A DNA stretch of 64,000 bases from NCBI GenBank assembly GCA_020152595.1, contig JAIGNY010004447.1, positions 4,041,501-4,105,500 of the forward strand, given 5' to 3'. Shown here one piece after another: positions 1-11,251 of the stretch (position 1 is its first letter; each line of letters begins with the position of its first letter). Position numbers and translations under genes: made by a program. Source of the stretch: Chiridota heheva (taxonomy: Eukaryota > Echinodermata > Holothuroidea > Apodida > Chiridotidae). The notes under the pieces were generated by a model. It was not told the DNA's origin, ran no database searches, and saw nothing but the letters and a program-made list of their open reading frames with translations.

Positions 1-3000
1 GTGGCAGTCGCCCCCTGGGCCCCTGCCACAACATAACTGCTATGGAAAAGTTGGGGGAAAAGGAGAATATTTGGAAGGAATATTTTTCATCATAATGCCA
101 ATTGTTCTCTTTATTTGAGTATTCGGTCATCCAGGCATTTTAAACATGCATGCGGAACATCTTATTCATGAAAACATGCTACGATTTGTACACTACTGAA
201 CACCACGCTATAGCCTATATACGTACACATGATTCGTGCGCTTTCAAACTTCAAAAATATCTTCCCTACATTTCCATCAAACTTGTAACAATTTCTTGCA
301 CAAATACCCAAGCAAATAGAGATTACGCAGGGATGTCGGAAGAAACTTAAGGCAAATTCAGTGAGGGCACTTTCATTATTCAAGATTTCTAATAAGAATC
401 TGAACCAAGAACAAAGTATCTTATTTCCATGTGAGGGGTGGCGGAAGATATTTAAATCCAGATCCAGGGATACAGGATTTAGGGGGGCACTTATTCAACT
501 GACATATTTTGAAAGCATGTACAGTACGACGACATAATTTGAGTGATAATTTTTAATGTCCTTCTCCTTCCCCCTCCCCATCCCCTCCCATTTGACCTGA
601 AAATGTCTAAACCTTTATTCATCATAAAAGCACTCTTTTATTTTCCCTTTATTCTTAACTTTGCAGCACGGCATGATTTGTTCATTTAATGAGAGAAAAA
701 AATTAGGGAAAATAGGAAAATTTCATACCAAGATCTATAAGAATTGGGAAATTTATTGATCATAAATCTCAAATTCAGAAATATTTACATCACGATTAAT
801 CAATTGTATTGATCATGATTCGGAATATAACCAAACAATGTAAAAAGCAAATAAGGGGTCCTTAGAATGGTTTAGAAGATTTTCATCCTTTTTTGAGTTG
901 CGTAAAATTAATTGAACTCCGTATATCAGTATAATTATATTTAATAAGATTCTAAATCAAGTCTGCATGATATAAATTCACTCAACAGCCAAGTCTGCAG
1001 AGAGTCAGTAGGGGGTCTCCATTGTTTTTTTTCAGCAGACAAATTGCAAGTGCCTCTTTGTTGATATTTTGGTAGCCTGCACATAACATTCTTAACCGTT
1101 GCATAGAAGGTGGAGAAGGGCACGTCAGTGTATGGCAAGGGGCTGGGTATATATCGTAAGTTTGCCGTGGACCCCATTTTAAAGATGCTCCAATAATACA
1201 AATTTGGGGTGGCCGGCACACCCATAGCAAGGCAAAAAACAGGATTTTGTGGCCCGAATCTGAGATTTTATTTGGCTCTAATGATTAAGATCGTAGTGCT
1301 TTCGAAGCGTTGCTCCTGGGCCCCAATCAGGTATTTTTAATCCTTTACTTAGTTTATATTCACAACATATTTTCTTAAGTTTGCAAATTCTTCAGAATTT
1401 AATAGTCTATTTCGCCTCAGAAAATAAAATCTTTGTAAATTTCGACCGAATCTTAAGCTTTTATTTGGCTCTCAAATAAATACAATCGTAGCGCCATGTT
1501 CTGGCCCTCACCTGAAAACTTAATTTAGATTTATTGAATTTTATGCCCACCCATTTGCCCATCCAAAATGCTCCAAACTCAACACTGCCTTCCAATGGAA
1601 CCTTTTCTTTTCTTTTCATTTCATCGCTATATCCATTTCCAGGGGGAAAAACCAATCATTTTCTGATTCAATGGTTTCCCTAATTTGTAAATTTCCAGAT
1701 AATAATTTACCATTTTACAATTACGGACTGCAGTATTTCAGCACTTTGTTGGTTCATTTCCGCAATTCCGAAAATTGAATTTTTAAATAAGATTTCCAGG
1801 GATGCTAGTGTGTGTGTGTGTCTGTGTGGGAAAAGAAAAGAGGGGGAGCACTATGCTCTACCAAAGTAAATTACTAAGGTATGATTCTATAGCGTGTTTC
1901 AATCACATTCCTTCTGGGAAATATAATTCAATTTTGAGTAAACTACCTTCATTCCCGTGCAATTTTCTTCATTTTAGGGCAATTTCGGAAAATTTCCTTT
2001 TTCATAAGGAAATATGGTCAATTTTCATCAATTATCTGGAAATGTTGCCAAATATTACTGAAATTTCCACTGATTTCACCAAATTTTCCTTCAATTTTAT
2101 GTTAATAAGTCCCAGTTGCAAGAAAGCATGTGGCGGAGAATGTGAAATCCTTTCATCTGCTCATGGAGTACCTTGCTCGCCACTTCCTAAGAATCTGCAC
2201 TCTCATGGCCATACGAGGCAGGGGACTGGGGGAGGCAGCCCCGTGTAGGCCAGATATCCTGAGTTGGGCCCTACTTGGCTAGATATCTGGGTCATTCATA
2301 CCCTCCCGACTCGCCATGTTGACAATATGAAACTTGGTAACCGATCTTACATATAGTCAGGCAGAGAGGCAAAATGTAATTTTTCAATCAGTGATTTATC
2401 AGAATCATGCCCAATTTGGCTATATTTCCCAATAATTAAAGAAAATTCACCCAAATCCCAAAACTGCCCGAAAATGGAAGAAAATTGCCTGGAATTTAAT
2501 TTGAGTTCCCGAAAATTTCCCCAAAATACGCTAAACTTTCTCCCTGTTTAATAAACCTGCACGAAAAGTAAAGGAAATTTCCCCAAATTGAAGGAATTTT
2601 TTGAAAATTGTAGAAAATTACTCGAATATTAAGGAAAGCTTCCCAAATATTAAGGATAATTTTTAGAAAATTGGCTAAAAAATTTGTGAAAGAAAAACAA
2701 AATTCCTAAAATTGCCTGGAAATTAATATTTTTTGCTTCAAAAATCGAAGAAAATTTCCTGGAAATTAAGTAAATCTCCTGAAAATTGAGGAAAATATCA
2801 AGAAAATCGATAAATCAGCCAAAAATGAAGGAAATTACCTACAAATGAAGGCTACCCCACACCTCTCCAAGCCAAAAGCTGTAGCAAAACCATTTGAATA
2901 CTCAAAATCAATTGTGTATTCACATATTCATTGCAATTTTTCCTTCTAATAGATTTTGGGCAAAAGTCAATGCCCTCTCCCCTCCCCCTCAGTAAGATGG

Positions 3001-3630
3001 TCCCGTACAGCTATGTGCACCCTGATGACAAAACTGCTCATAAAACACGTTATCACATCATCTCTGGTTTGGTTTGGCCTGGCCCCCTTGACATTTTATC
3101 CTGGCTCCAACCCTGATCATTCTCTGATCTAAATATAAATAGTGCACCCAAGTGTGACCCGACATTTTACATCTCTCTTGTTGGGGTTGAAGTATGAAGT
3201 TGTCATCATCATGCTGAGTCAGGAAATGATTATGAAATTTATAGCCGAATATAAGGCATATGATTCAGAAATATCTATAATTTGGATAGTACATTCGATA
3301 TTTCACACCTCTGCCGGACTAATAACGGTTCCCACCCCCCCCCCCCTCCCTCCTTTCCATTCATTTCGTCTCATAGGGCCATGAAAATAAGAAACATACC
3401 TAAATTTCCAAATCATTTTAAAGTATTCTAATTTTCCTACAATTTCTGTTTTTCCCAACAAAATTAGAATTTTCCTTCAAAACCTTTTTTTAGGGGGTGT
3501 AACACCCCACATCCTCTTACCTTATGTTATGCCCATGCTCTGTCCCTTCCTACATACGCCCATACACAACACAGTTCTACCTAGGACTGTGGGCCTAAAT
3601 GTTAATTTTACTAGAGTAATCACACTATCA
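1..3630. other. Intron 5 sequence without recognisable genes
   Basis: No coding exon or transposon protein is recognisable here; the short ORFs lack domain signatures. It lies downstream (in gene sense) of AF10-like exon 5, so it is read as intron 5. Visible local features are a short TG run near 1808-1828, a homopolymeric C run near 3334-3347, and a degenerate low-complexity stretch at roughly 2430-2860 built from loose variants of 'gaaaattnccngaaaatt'. Similar wording in the opposite sense occurs at about 1940-2100. The exon expected next in the gene (continuing the second PHD finger) was looked for and not found, so it is presumably left of the window. Confidence 0.5.
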
Positions 3631-3636
3631 CAACCA

Positions 3637-3686
3637 ATAATACTAATACCACTAATACTAATACTAATACTAATACTAACATTATG
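3637..3686. repeat. (ACTAAT)n microsatellite
   Basis: About seven near-perfect hexamer units of the form actaat/taatac, which explains the repetitive isoleucine-leucine-serine peptides seen in translation here. Confidence 0.8.
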
Positions 3687-3784
3687 CATAGGTTTATCAC
3701 ACTTTTTGCAAAGGTAACAAAGCATTATTACCAGCTGAAAACCACGCAATTACAACAATTAAGTAATATATGAAATGGTTTCCA

Positions 3785-5225
3785 AAAGAATTTACAGATT
3801 CATTCCAAAGAGAAGGTGCAATTTACAGATGGTGAGTTCATTCCAAAGAGATGTGCAATTTACAGATGATGGGTTTATTCCAAAGAGAAGGTGCAATTTA
3901 CAGATGGTGGGTTCATTCCAAAGAGAATGACCAATTTACAGATAATGGGTTCATTCCAAAGAGAAGGTGCAATTTACAGATGGTGGGTTCATTCCAAAGA
4001 GAATGACCAATTTACAGATGGTGGGTTCATTCCAAAGAAAAGGTGCAATTTACAAATGGTGGGTTCATTCCAAAGAGAAGGTGCAATTTACAGATGGTGG
4101 GTTCATTCTAAAGAGAATTTGCAATTTACAGATGGTGGCTTCATTCCAAAAAGAAAGTGCAATTTACAGATGGTGGCTTCATTCCAAAAAGAATGTCCAA
4201 TTAACAGATGGTGGGTTCGTTCCAAAGAGAAGGTGCAATTTACAGATGGTGGGTTCAATCCAAAAAAAGGTGCAATTTACAGATGGTGGGTTCATTCCAA
4301 AGAGAATGACCAATTTACAGATGGTGGGTTCATTCCAAAGAGAATGTCCAATTTACAGATGGTGGGTTCATTCCAAAGATATGGTGCAATTTACAGATGG
4401 TAGCTTCATTCCAAAGAGAATGACCAATTTACAGATGGTGGGCTCATTCCAAAGAGAATGACCAATTTACAGATGGTGGGTTCATTCCAAAGAGAATGTC
4501 CAATTTACAGATGGTGGGTTCATTCCAAAGAGAAGGTGCAATTTACAGATGGTGGCTTCATTCTAAAGAGAAGGTGCAATTTACAGATGGTGGGTTCATT
4601 TCAAAGAGAAGGTCCAATTTACAAATGGTGGGTTCATTCCAAAGAGAAGGTGCAATTTAGAGATGGTGGGTTCATTCCAAAGAGAATGTCCAATTTACAG
4701 ATGGTGGGTTCATTCCAAAGAGAATGACCAATTTACAGATGGTGGGTTTATTCCAAAGAGAATGTCCAATTTGCAGATGGTGGGTTCATTCCAAAGAGAA
4801 TGTCTAATTTACAGATGGTGGGTTCATTCCAAAGAGAATGTCCAATTTACAGATGGTGGGTTCATTCCAAAGAGAATGTCCAATTTGCAGATGGTGGGTT
4901 CATTCCAAAGAGAATGTCCAATTTACAGATGGTGGGTTCATTCCAAAGAGAATGACCAATTTACAGATGGTGGGTTTATTACAAAGAGAATGTCCAATTT
5001 GCAAATGGTGGCTTCATTCCAAAGAGAATGACCAATTTACAGATGGTGGCTTCATTCCAAAGAGAATGTCCAATTTACAGATGGTGGGTTCTTTTCAAAG
5101 AGAAGGTGCAATTTACAGATGGTGGGTTCATTCCAAAGAGAATGACCAATTTACAGATGGTGGGTTCATTCCAAAGAGAATGTCCAATTTACAGATGATG
5201 GACTCATTTCAAAGAGAAGGTGCAG
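3785..5225. repeat. 38-bp minisatellite array (about 37 units)
   Basis: Head-to-tail units of 38 bp with the core 'caatttacagatggtgggtt' followed by 'cattccaaagagaa'. The main variation is at one spot: 'ggtg', 'tgac' or 'tgtc' before caattt. Because 38 is not a multiple of 3 and the unit has no stop in most phases, long spurious ORFs arise on the plus strand with a 38-residue period. The array ends about 240 bp from AF10-like exon 5, inside intron 5. Confidence 0.95.
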
Positions 5226-5463
5226 CAGAAATGATGGCCATTTTAACAGAAAAACAACATTTTCAAATTAATAGAAAATTGTCATTTCACAAGAAAATGA
5301 ATTTCGCAAAACATTCAGCGTGAATGAATAGAAAATTATCATAATTTTCTTCATAAAGAATAGGTAATAGTTAAAAGGACTTAAATCCATGCGAACCAAA
5401 CTGCTTGCATTTTTCTGCTATTATCTATAAGAAAACCTTCAAAAATACAATAGCATAACATAC

Positions 5464-5567
5464 CAAGTGACATGAAAGGACTGTCGGCAGCCATTCTTGT
5501 TGCATGTCATACAAGCACCCACAGTAGCTTTGTTCTCTCGACCTTGTGTCTCACACAGGAAACAGAC
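5464..5567 (-). CDS. MLLT10: AF10/AF17-like gene, coding exon 5 (start of PHD finger 2)
   Basis: This 104-bp minus-strand exon encodes a peptide beginning VCFLCETQGREN and ending GCRQSFHV plus a split codon. It carries the C-x2-C, the CMTC and the C-x4-FH spacing of the extended second PHD finger of AF10/AF17, which in that family completes the PZP module that binds histone H3 and helps target DOT1L. The acceptor is tattttcag just before it; the donor is gtatgt immediately after 5464. It begins in phase 0, matching the end of exon 4, and ends after two bases of a codon. The continuation is not in the window. Identification rests on recognising the family motif by eye. AF10 and AF17 cannot be told apart here, and most invertebrates have one such gene. 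Confidence 0.88.
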
Positions 5568-6129
5568 CTGAAAATAAGCAAGATTTGATGGTTCCATGAG
5601 GAAGAGCTATAGGTTTTCTTTAGGAGTAAATTAATTTACCTGTAGCAACCTGTACTTTAAATGTTTGGCTGTAGCACATAGACAATGATCATTTGTTAAA
5701 CTATTCCCTCTATTTGTTGTACAAAAGATGTATATAGGTAAACTATAAACTTTGTATCTGTGAAGACTAACACTCTTTTTTTGAAGCTTACTTTGTTTAT
5801 GAGGATTACAAGTGTATTATTGACTTCCTTTGGATGTGTAGTTTTATTCTTGATCATTTTTGTGTTTGGACATAAGAGCTTCCTATTTAATAAGCTGCTC
5901 TAGCCTATAAACAGTACAGTCAGTGACAGTAATAATCTGAGCTGAAGCTCAAACTTTTAACCGCCGTTGTACCTCCAGACTCTCACCTAGCTTTGTATGT
6001 AAGTAACATTCCTATTGTTACATAATTCTTTGATTCTGTTTCACTACATTGTTGACATACCTAATGGTTAATAGCCTTAAATTCTCATGAAAATAATATT
6101 ATGAAATTCAAACTTTTGAGGAATGTAAA

Positions 6130-6862
6130 GGGACAACTGGCCTGATTTCAGTCGTTTCTATGCAAATGGGTCTAATTTCAGTTGTTTCTATGCAAATGGT
6201 CTGATTTCAATTAGTTTGTATGCAAATGGGTCTGATTTCAGTTGTTTCTATGAAAATAGGTATGATTCAGTTGTTTCTATGCAAACGTGTCTGATTTCAG
6301 TTGTTTCTATATAAACGGGTCTAATTTTAGTTGTTTCTATGCAAATGGTCTAATTCCAGTTGTTTCTATGCAAATGGGTCTGATTTCAGTTGTTTATATG
6401 CAAATGGGTCCGATTGTAGTTGTTTCTATACAAATGGGACAAATTTCAATTGTTTCTATACAAATGGGTCTGTTTTCAATTGTTTCTATACAAATGGTAG
6501 TTGTTTCTATGCAACTGGGTCTGATTCCAGTTGTTTCTATACAAATGGATCTTACTTTACTTGTTTCTATACAAAAGGGTTTAATTTCAGTTGTTTTTAT
6601 GCAAATGGATCTGATTTTAGATGTTTCTATACAAATGGGTATGATTCTAATTGTTTCTATGCAAATGGGTCTGATTTAAGTTCTTCCTATACAAATAAAC
6701 CTCATTTAATTTGTTTCTATACAAATATATCTGATTTCAGTTGTTTCTATACAAATGGATCAGATTTCAGTACTTTCTATGCAAATGGGAATGATTTCAG
6801 TATTTTCTATACAAATGGGTCTGATTTCAGTTGTTTCAATGCAAATGAGACAGAACTTGACT
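6130..6862. repeat. 30-bp minisatellite with POU octamers (about 24 units)
   Basis: Units of 30 bp run as 'tctgatttcagttgtttcta' followed by 'tgcaaatggg'. The unit is a multiple of 3, so a 181-codon open frame with a 10-residue period (SDFSCFYANG-like) crosses it; I do not regard it as a gene. Ten units contain an exact ATGCAAAT octamer, and many others have ATACAAAT. The array fills about half of intron 4, between AF10-like exons 4 and 5. A related locus without the expansion lies at 15095-15415. Confidence 0.93.
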
Positions 6863-7063
6863 TGAGTATCTTCTAAACTGAATCATATTTTTGAATGCTT
6901 TCTTCACCAAGTCCTTTTTCATATAAGAAGAATTTGCTTGACCACTGAATTAATTCTTTTAACTGTTAAAAGACAATGTACTTAAAGTAGTCTGGCACAA
7001 AAATGATTGTTGTAATAAAAATAAACTACATTAGACATAAATACTATTGAATACTATAAATAC

Positions 7064-7173
7064 CTTGTTGAATCTTTCATGGGGGATCATATTCAGGAGA
7101 ATTGGTTCCATGGTGGTAACATTTCCAAAACAAACCTCTGGTATGTAGAGGGCACAAACAACATGAGCCCAAC
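7064..7173 (-). CDS. MLLT10: AF10/AF17-like gene, coding exon 4 (end of zinc knuckle and linker)
   Basis: This 110-bp minus-strand exon reads [13 protein letters not shown], then [10 protein letters not shown] and ends [19 protein letters not shown] is the hallmark that closes the zinc knuckle in AF10/AF17 and related PZP proteins; its H and C are zinc ligands. The acceptor is tttcttcaag and the donor is gtattta. Two bases complete the Ser codon split with exon 3 (the usual family residue there is Gly), and the exon ends on a codon boundary, matching exon 5. No stop or frameshift is seen. It lies only about 200 bp from a hAT terminal inverted repeat and about 200 bp from the 30-bp minisatellite. 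Confidence 0.93.
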
Positions 7174-7430
7174 CTTGAAGAAATAAAAAGATAAAAGATT
7201 GACCTCAAATGAACATCCAAAGAGAATGCCCAAAATCTATATAATAATGTTCATGAATATTCATACATTTTTTCTCTCTAAATTGATGAATTTTAATTGA
7301 TTTTTCCTAGGGGTCTTCACTGTTTCCTTTCCCTTTAAGAAAAAATACTTTAAGAACACTTTACAATCCATTAGAGCTGTGACATGCGTGTACACACTAA
7401 ACATTCACAAATGTACTCAATGTATACTAC

Positions 7431-10067
7431 ATAACAAGATAATGGTCTAAGAAGGGTAAGTCACCCATTAAAAAGCCTAAACTAATACCACCACCATCAC
7501 AAAAAAAATCAAAGACAGCCAGAGTTGGTAAAGAACTTATCAATGTTGTGAACAGAATTGTGAACAATTGTGAACAGAATTGGAGCTAACTACCCACTCA
7601 GGCAAACCATTCCACTCAGTAACAACTCAGTGCAAAAAGCTAAAACGCTGAATATCTATCCGTGCTTTAAACTAAGACCACGTGTCACATGAGCATTAGC
7701 TGAAACATGCGAGAAATAACAGGAAGTCAAAGTATCACTACCAGATAGGAATTTAAAAACCTGAATAATATCGCCAGTACTCTTCTCAACTCAAGCGTGG
7801 TCAAACCGAAAATTGCAACCAACATTCATAAGAGAGATTTTTTACTTCTGAAATAAGGCTAGTGGCTCTTTGCTGAACCTGCTCCAAAATGAACTTATCC
7901 TTCTCATAAAAGTTACTCCAAGACTGAATAGCATACTCAAGGTGAGGCCTGACTAACTGTTTATACAAATTAAGAATTAAGAACCTCTCCACCAAGAAAA
8001 CATTTTTTTTTTTTAATCAAACCAAACATCCTATTTGCCCTTGCAGCTGCTAAAGCACACTGTTTAGAAGGCTTCAGATTGCTAGTAATGACAACACCTA
8101 GATCTCTTTCTTGATCAACACAACCAAGATTTGAACCATTCACGCAGTATAAATAAAAAGCCAGATTGCTCTGACCAAAATGAATAACTTTGCATTTATC
8201 AACATTGAATGACATCTGCCACATTTGGGACCAAGAAACTAACTTATTCAGATCAATTTGCATAAATGAAGAATTCACTAGCATCATCAACAATCCTGTA
8301 CAGCTTAGTGTCATCAGCAAATTTACAAATACTGGAGCCAAGGGAAACATCAAAATCATTAATGAAGATCAAGAAAAGAATTGGACCCAACACAGAATCT
8401 TGAGGAACACCACTTGTTATCTTCTTCCATGAAGATACTTCACCATTATCAACAACTCTTTGTGACCTGTCAACTAACCAAGAATTTATCCAACTGGCAC
8501 ACTTTTCCTCCACACCAAGCGCTTTCATTATGAGCCTGCCTAACGGAACCTTATTAAATGCTTTTTGAAAGTATTTGTTTGTTTGTTTGATGATGGCTTA
8601 ACGGCACCACAACAACTAAGGTCAAATTGTGCCTGAGAGGTCAGATCATTCTAGAGGTAGGAAGTAAAGGAAACAGGGGGAGAATGAGAGAAATCTAAGG
8701 ACAAAAGGTCAGAAAGCTGTGATTGAGAGGGGAGGTGCATGGTTGAAACAAAAACAAAGTAGAGAGGGGGTGGATAAGGAGAATTAAATATGGTCGTAGA
8801 GGGAGGCATGATGAAGGAAGGAGATAATTTTATCCGGATGATTTTTCTGAAGAACTCAGCAATTGAGTTGTGGAAAGCGAGGGAAGCTCTGGGAAGGTTG
8901 TACAGGGGGCAAGCAAGGAGAACGTGATAGATTGTGAGGGTGCAATGGCAACTGTTGCAGAGGGGTTGGGGGAGCCAATAAGGAGGTGGGAGTGGGTGAG
9001 ATGAGTGTAACCAATTCTAAGACGGGTAATATGAACGTTGTCAATACGAGAGAGGTTGGATGTATAAATAGATAACATCAACATTATGACCAGTTTATTA
9101 ACATCAAGAAACTCCAATAAATTAAAAACACAAGACCTCTTAGGTAAGAACCCATGCTGGGACAAATTCAACAAACCATTGACCAATAAATGATCTAGTA
9201 CAACATCTTTAACAATGGACTCCATGACCTTGCACACAACATTAGTAAGACTCACTGGCCTATAGTTACAGGGCAAATTCTGGTCACCTTTTTTAAAAAT
9301 AGGAGTAACATTAGCAATTCTCCAATCACTAGGAACAACACCAACATCAAAGCACTTTGAAAAGATAATATTAAGGGGAACAGAAAGAACATTAGAACAC
9401 TCACGTAAACCAGCAAGATGTATACCATCTGGACCGAGTGCTTTATTTGAATTCAAACCCTTCAACTTCTTAGACAAAACATCAACTGAAAAATCAACAT
9501 CCTAATGGATACTCGACAGTGCACACTAAGATAATCCACAACATCATTAGCAAGAACTCTTTAGTAAAAACAGACACAAAGTAGTCCTTCAAAACCTCAG
9601 CCATATCCGTACAACTATTGATAGTAACACCATCATTACCTTAAAGGGGACCAACAACCTCCTTGGTTTTGCTTTGAGCGAACATAAGAATGAAATGACT
9701 TAGGATTAATCTTAACCTCTTTGGACAAACATTTTTCAAGAAGCACTTTAGTATCTCTTATCAAATCCTTTGTAAACTTTTCATGATCCTTATATCTAGC
9801 AAGCCCCGCAGGACACCCACTGTATTTATAACAACGCCACAACTTTTTCTAAACAACCCACAAAACCACCCAAGACATCCACACTGGCCGAATACGCCTA
9901 CAGACTTTCTTTAATGGGGCAAACCTATTTACACCTTCCAAAACTTTAGTTTGGAAAACATCCCATGCTTTAGTAGAATCTAAGTCACATAGCAAAGAAG
10001 TCCAATCAAATGACAAATTATCCTGAAGTGCAGCAAAGTCAGCATTCTTAAGATCTTAAAATTATTT
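7431..10067 (-). mobile_element. CR1-like LINE inserted in the hAT copy (pseudogene)
   Basis: In minus-strand order there is an EN-RT linker ending at about 9636 (NPKSFHSYVRSKQNQ), then RT with SNKALGPDGI, PIFKKGD, NYRPVSLTN and QHGFLPKRSC (about 9477-9100). After a foreign insert come FQKAFNKVP, TSGVPQDSVLGPILF and FADDTK (about 8560-8260). The domain after the palm follows (DLGVVITSNLK), and then the C-terminal end near 7801. Frameshifts and stops divide it, so it is a dead copy. The 3' terminus near 7431 resembles the ends of two other fragments (about 30515 and 55325). The fingers and palm motifs fit the CR1 clade; I did not see a complete endonuclease. Confidence 0.85.
8575..9061 (-). 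mobile_element. 3' end of an RNase H-type LINE nested in the CR1 RT
   Basis: The element ends in (CAAA)n on its own strand, seen as tttgtttgtttg at 8575, followed by 'gatgatggcttaacggcacc'. The same end occurs near 20567 and 51150. It is flanked by a 4-bp target duplication gtat (8571-8574 and 9062-9065). Removing the insert together with one gtat restores continuity of the surrounding RT frame, which shows the order of insertion. It is a 5'-truncated copy of the family represented more fully at 13050-14815. Confidence 0.88.
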
Positions 10068-10206
10068 TACTAATAATCACCTTGTGAGTAATTGCTTTTC
10101 TTGGTCTTTAAAAATCGATATCATTCAAACCACACACACATCCTGCTGACAAAATTCCTATCAATGACTTTTACAAACTTTACACCCGATTAGCATATTC
10201 TTTTAA

Positions 10207-11251
10207 CCCTTAAACTCCCACGCAGTCGTGACGCGACCGATTTGACATGCACTTTCAAAAATTATTATACTTTGTCAAATAGGAACACAGCAGTGATTCT
10301 GGTATCATCTGAAAGAACTCGAATATTTCTTTCAGAAAATTGTAACTTTTTGATAGGGTTTATGTTAAAGATTTTTGAGAAAAAAATGGGTTTAAATAAA
10401 GAAAATTTTTAAAAATGCACAAAATTTAACAAAAAATGATTTGGTTTTTTTAAAGACTTACTTGACAAAATTCTAGACCTTGCTTTTGCTTGAAAACCTG
10501 TGAGGAACTTACAAAGACATCAATGCATTTACTTCAGTTCAAATTTTGACTGCCCCTATCATCAATATCTTTTTTTAGCAAAATTTGGAAAAAATATCAT
10601 GATTTTTAGCCTTTTTTAAATCAAAATTTGGCAAAAATCAAAGCTTCCGATAGAGATACAAGTCACCTATGCGAAATATACCGTAAGAAAGGCCAAATCA
10701 CATGCTTCCGATTGAAATCAAAAAGAGCAACTACCCCTTTTATATTTAAGTATGAAAACAAATCCTCACAGTAGGACATACGCAATGTAGTCTAGTAGTA
10801 GCGTGTGGGATTACTGTGCAGGTGGGTGTCCCGGGTTCAAATACCACACCGGATGCACGGCTTTGTTTTTCGCGAGTAATCACAGCAGTGATGTTTTTTT
10901 CTTCCATTGTTTTTGCAGGTTTTGCTTTTGAGAAAAAAGTTCAGACTGGTATCATTAGAAAGGAAATTTCACAAACATTCTAAATATGTAAACAAAAAAT
11001 CCATTTCAATTATTTACAAGAAAAATACAAGCTAAAAAAATAGGCCTAATTTTGCCTAAAATTTGCATATTTATATTGAAATTTTCTTTACTTGGCTTTT
11101 TTACTGAAACGTTTATTGTCTTAGCATTCATTTAAACCAAACTTGTAGTGATACAAAACCAAACGGAAATTTTAAAAATAAAAATAAGAATAAATCTAAA
11201 AAATCCTAAACATTTTAGTCACGTTTTGAACCCCCTAGGACTCCCTAAGAG
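10207..11251. mobile_element. TTAA-site DNA transposon, piggyBac-like, non-autonomous
   Basis: A 1,045-bp insert is bounded by TTAA at 10203-10206 and at 11252-11255, exactly where intact hAT copies have a single TTAA (tttttaaatg near 22049). The ends are CCCTTAAACTCCC and, read inward from the other side, CTCTTAGGGAGTCC, a short imperfect terminal repeat. TTAA target choice plus a terminal run of C and T fits piggyBac-type elements. No transposase frame is visible. A tRNA-like stretch lies inside it (10790-10860). Confidence 0.7.
10790..10860 (+). other. tRNA-like / Pol III promoter-like stretch
   Basis: The sequence has an A-box-like 'tgtagtctagtagtagcg' and, about 30 bp later, a B-box-like 'ggttcaaatacc', at the usual tRNA spacing. 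The T-stem does not pair well, so it is not a functional tRNA gene. It may be a tRNA-derived (SINE-like) piece captured in the TTAA element. Confidence 0.35.

Noticed and set aside
1802-2248. 148-codon ORF starting in a TG run
   Set aside because: Low-complexity start, no recognisable domain, and it lies in presumed intron 5.
3785-5225. CRISPR-like appearance of a regularly repeated ~38-bp motif
   Set aside because: Units are contiguous with no unique spacers, and the context is eukaryotic.
3891-5323. Overlapping ORFs with WWVHSKE / DGGFIPK repeats
   Set aside because: Phase products of the 38-bp minisatellite.
6287-6876. 181-codon SDFSCFYANG repeat protein and its shadow in another frame
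   Set aside because: Produced by a 30-bp unit (multiple of three) in intron 4; both frames are open and the duplicate locus lacks the array.
10790-10860. Functional tRNA gene
   Set aside because: Box motifs are present but the T-stem and acceptor stem do not pair properly.
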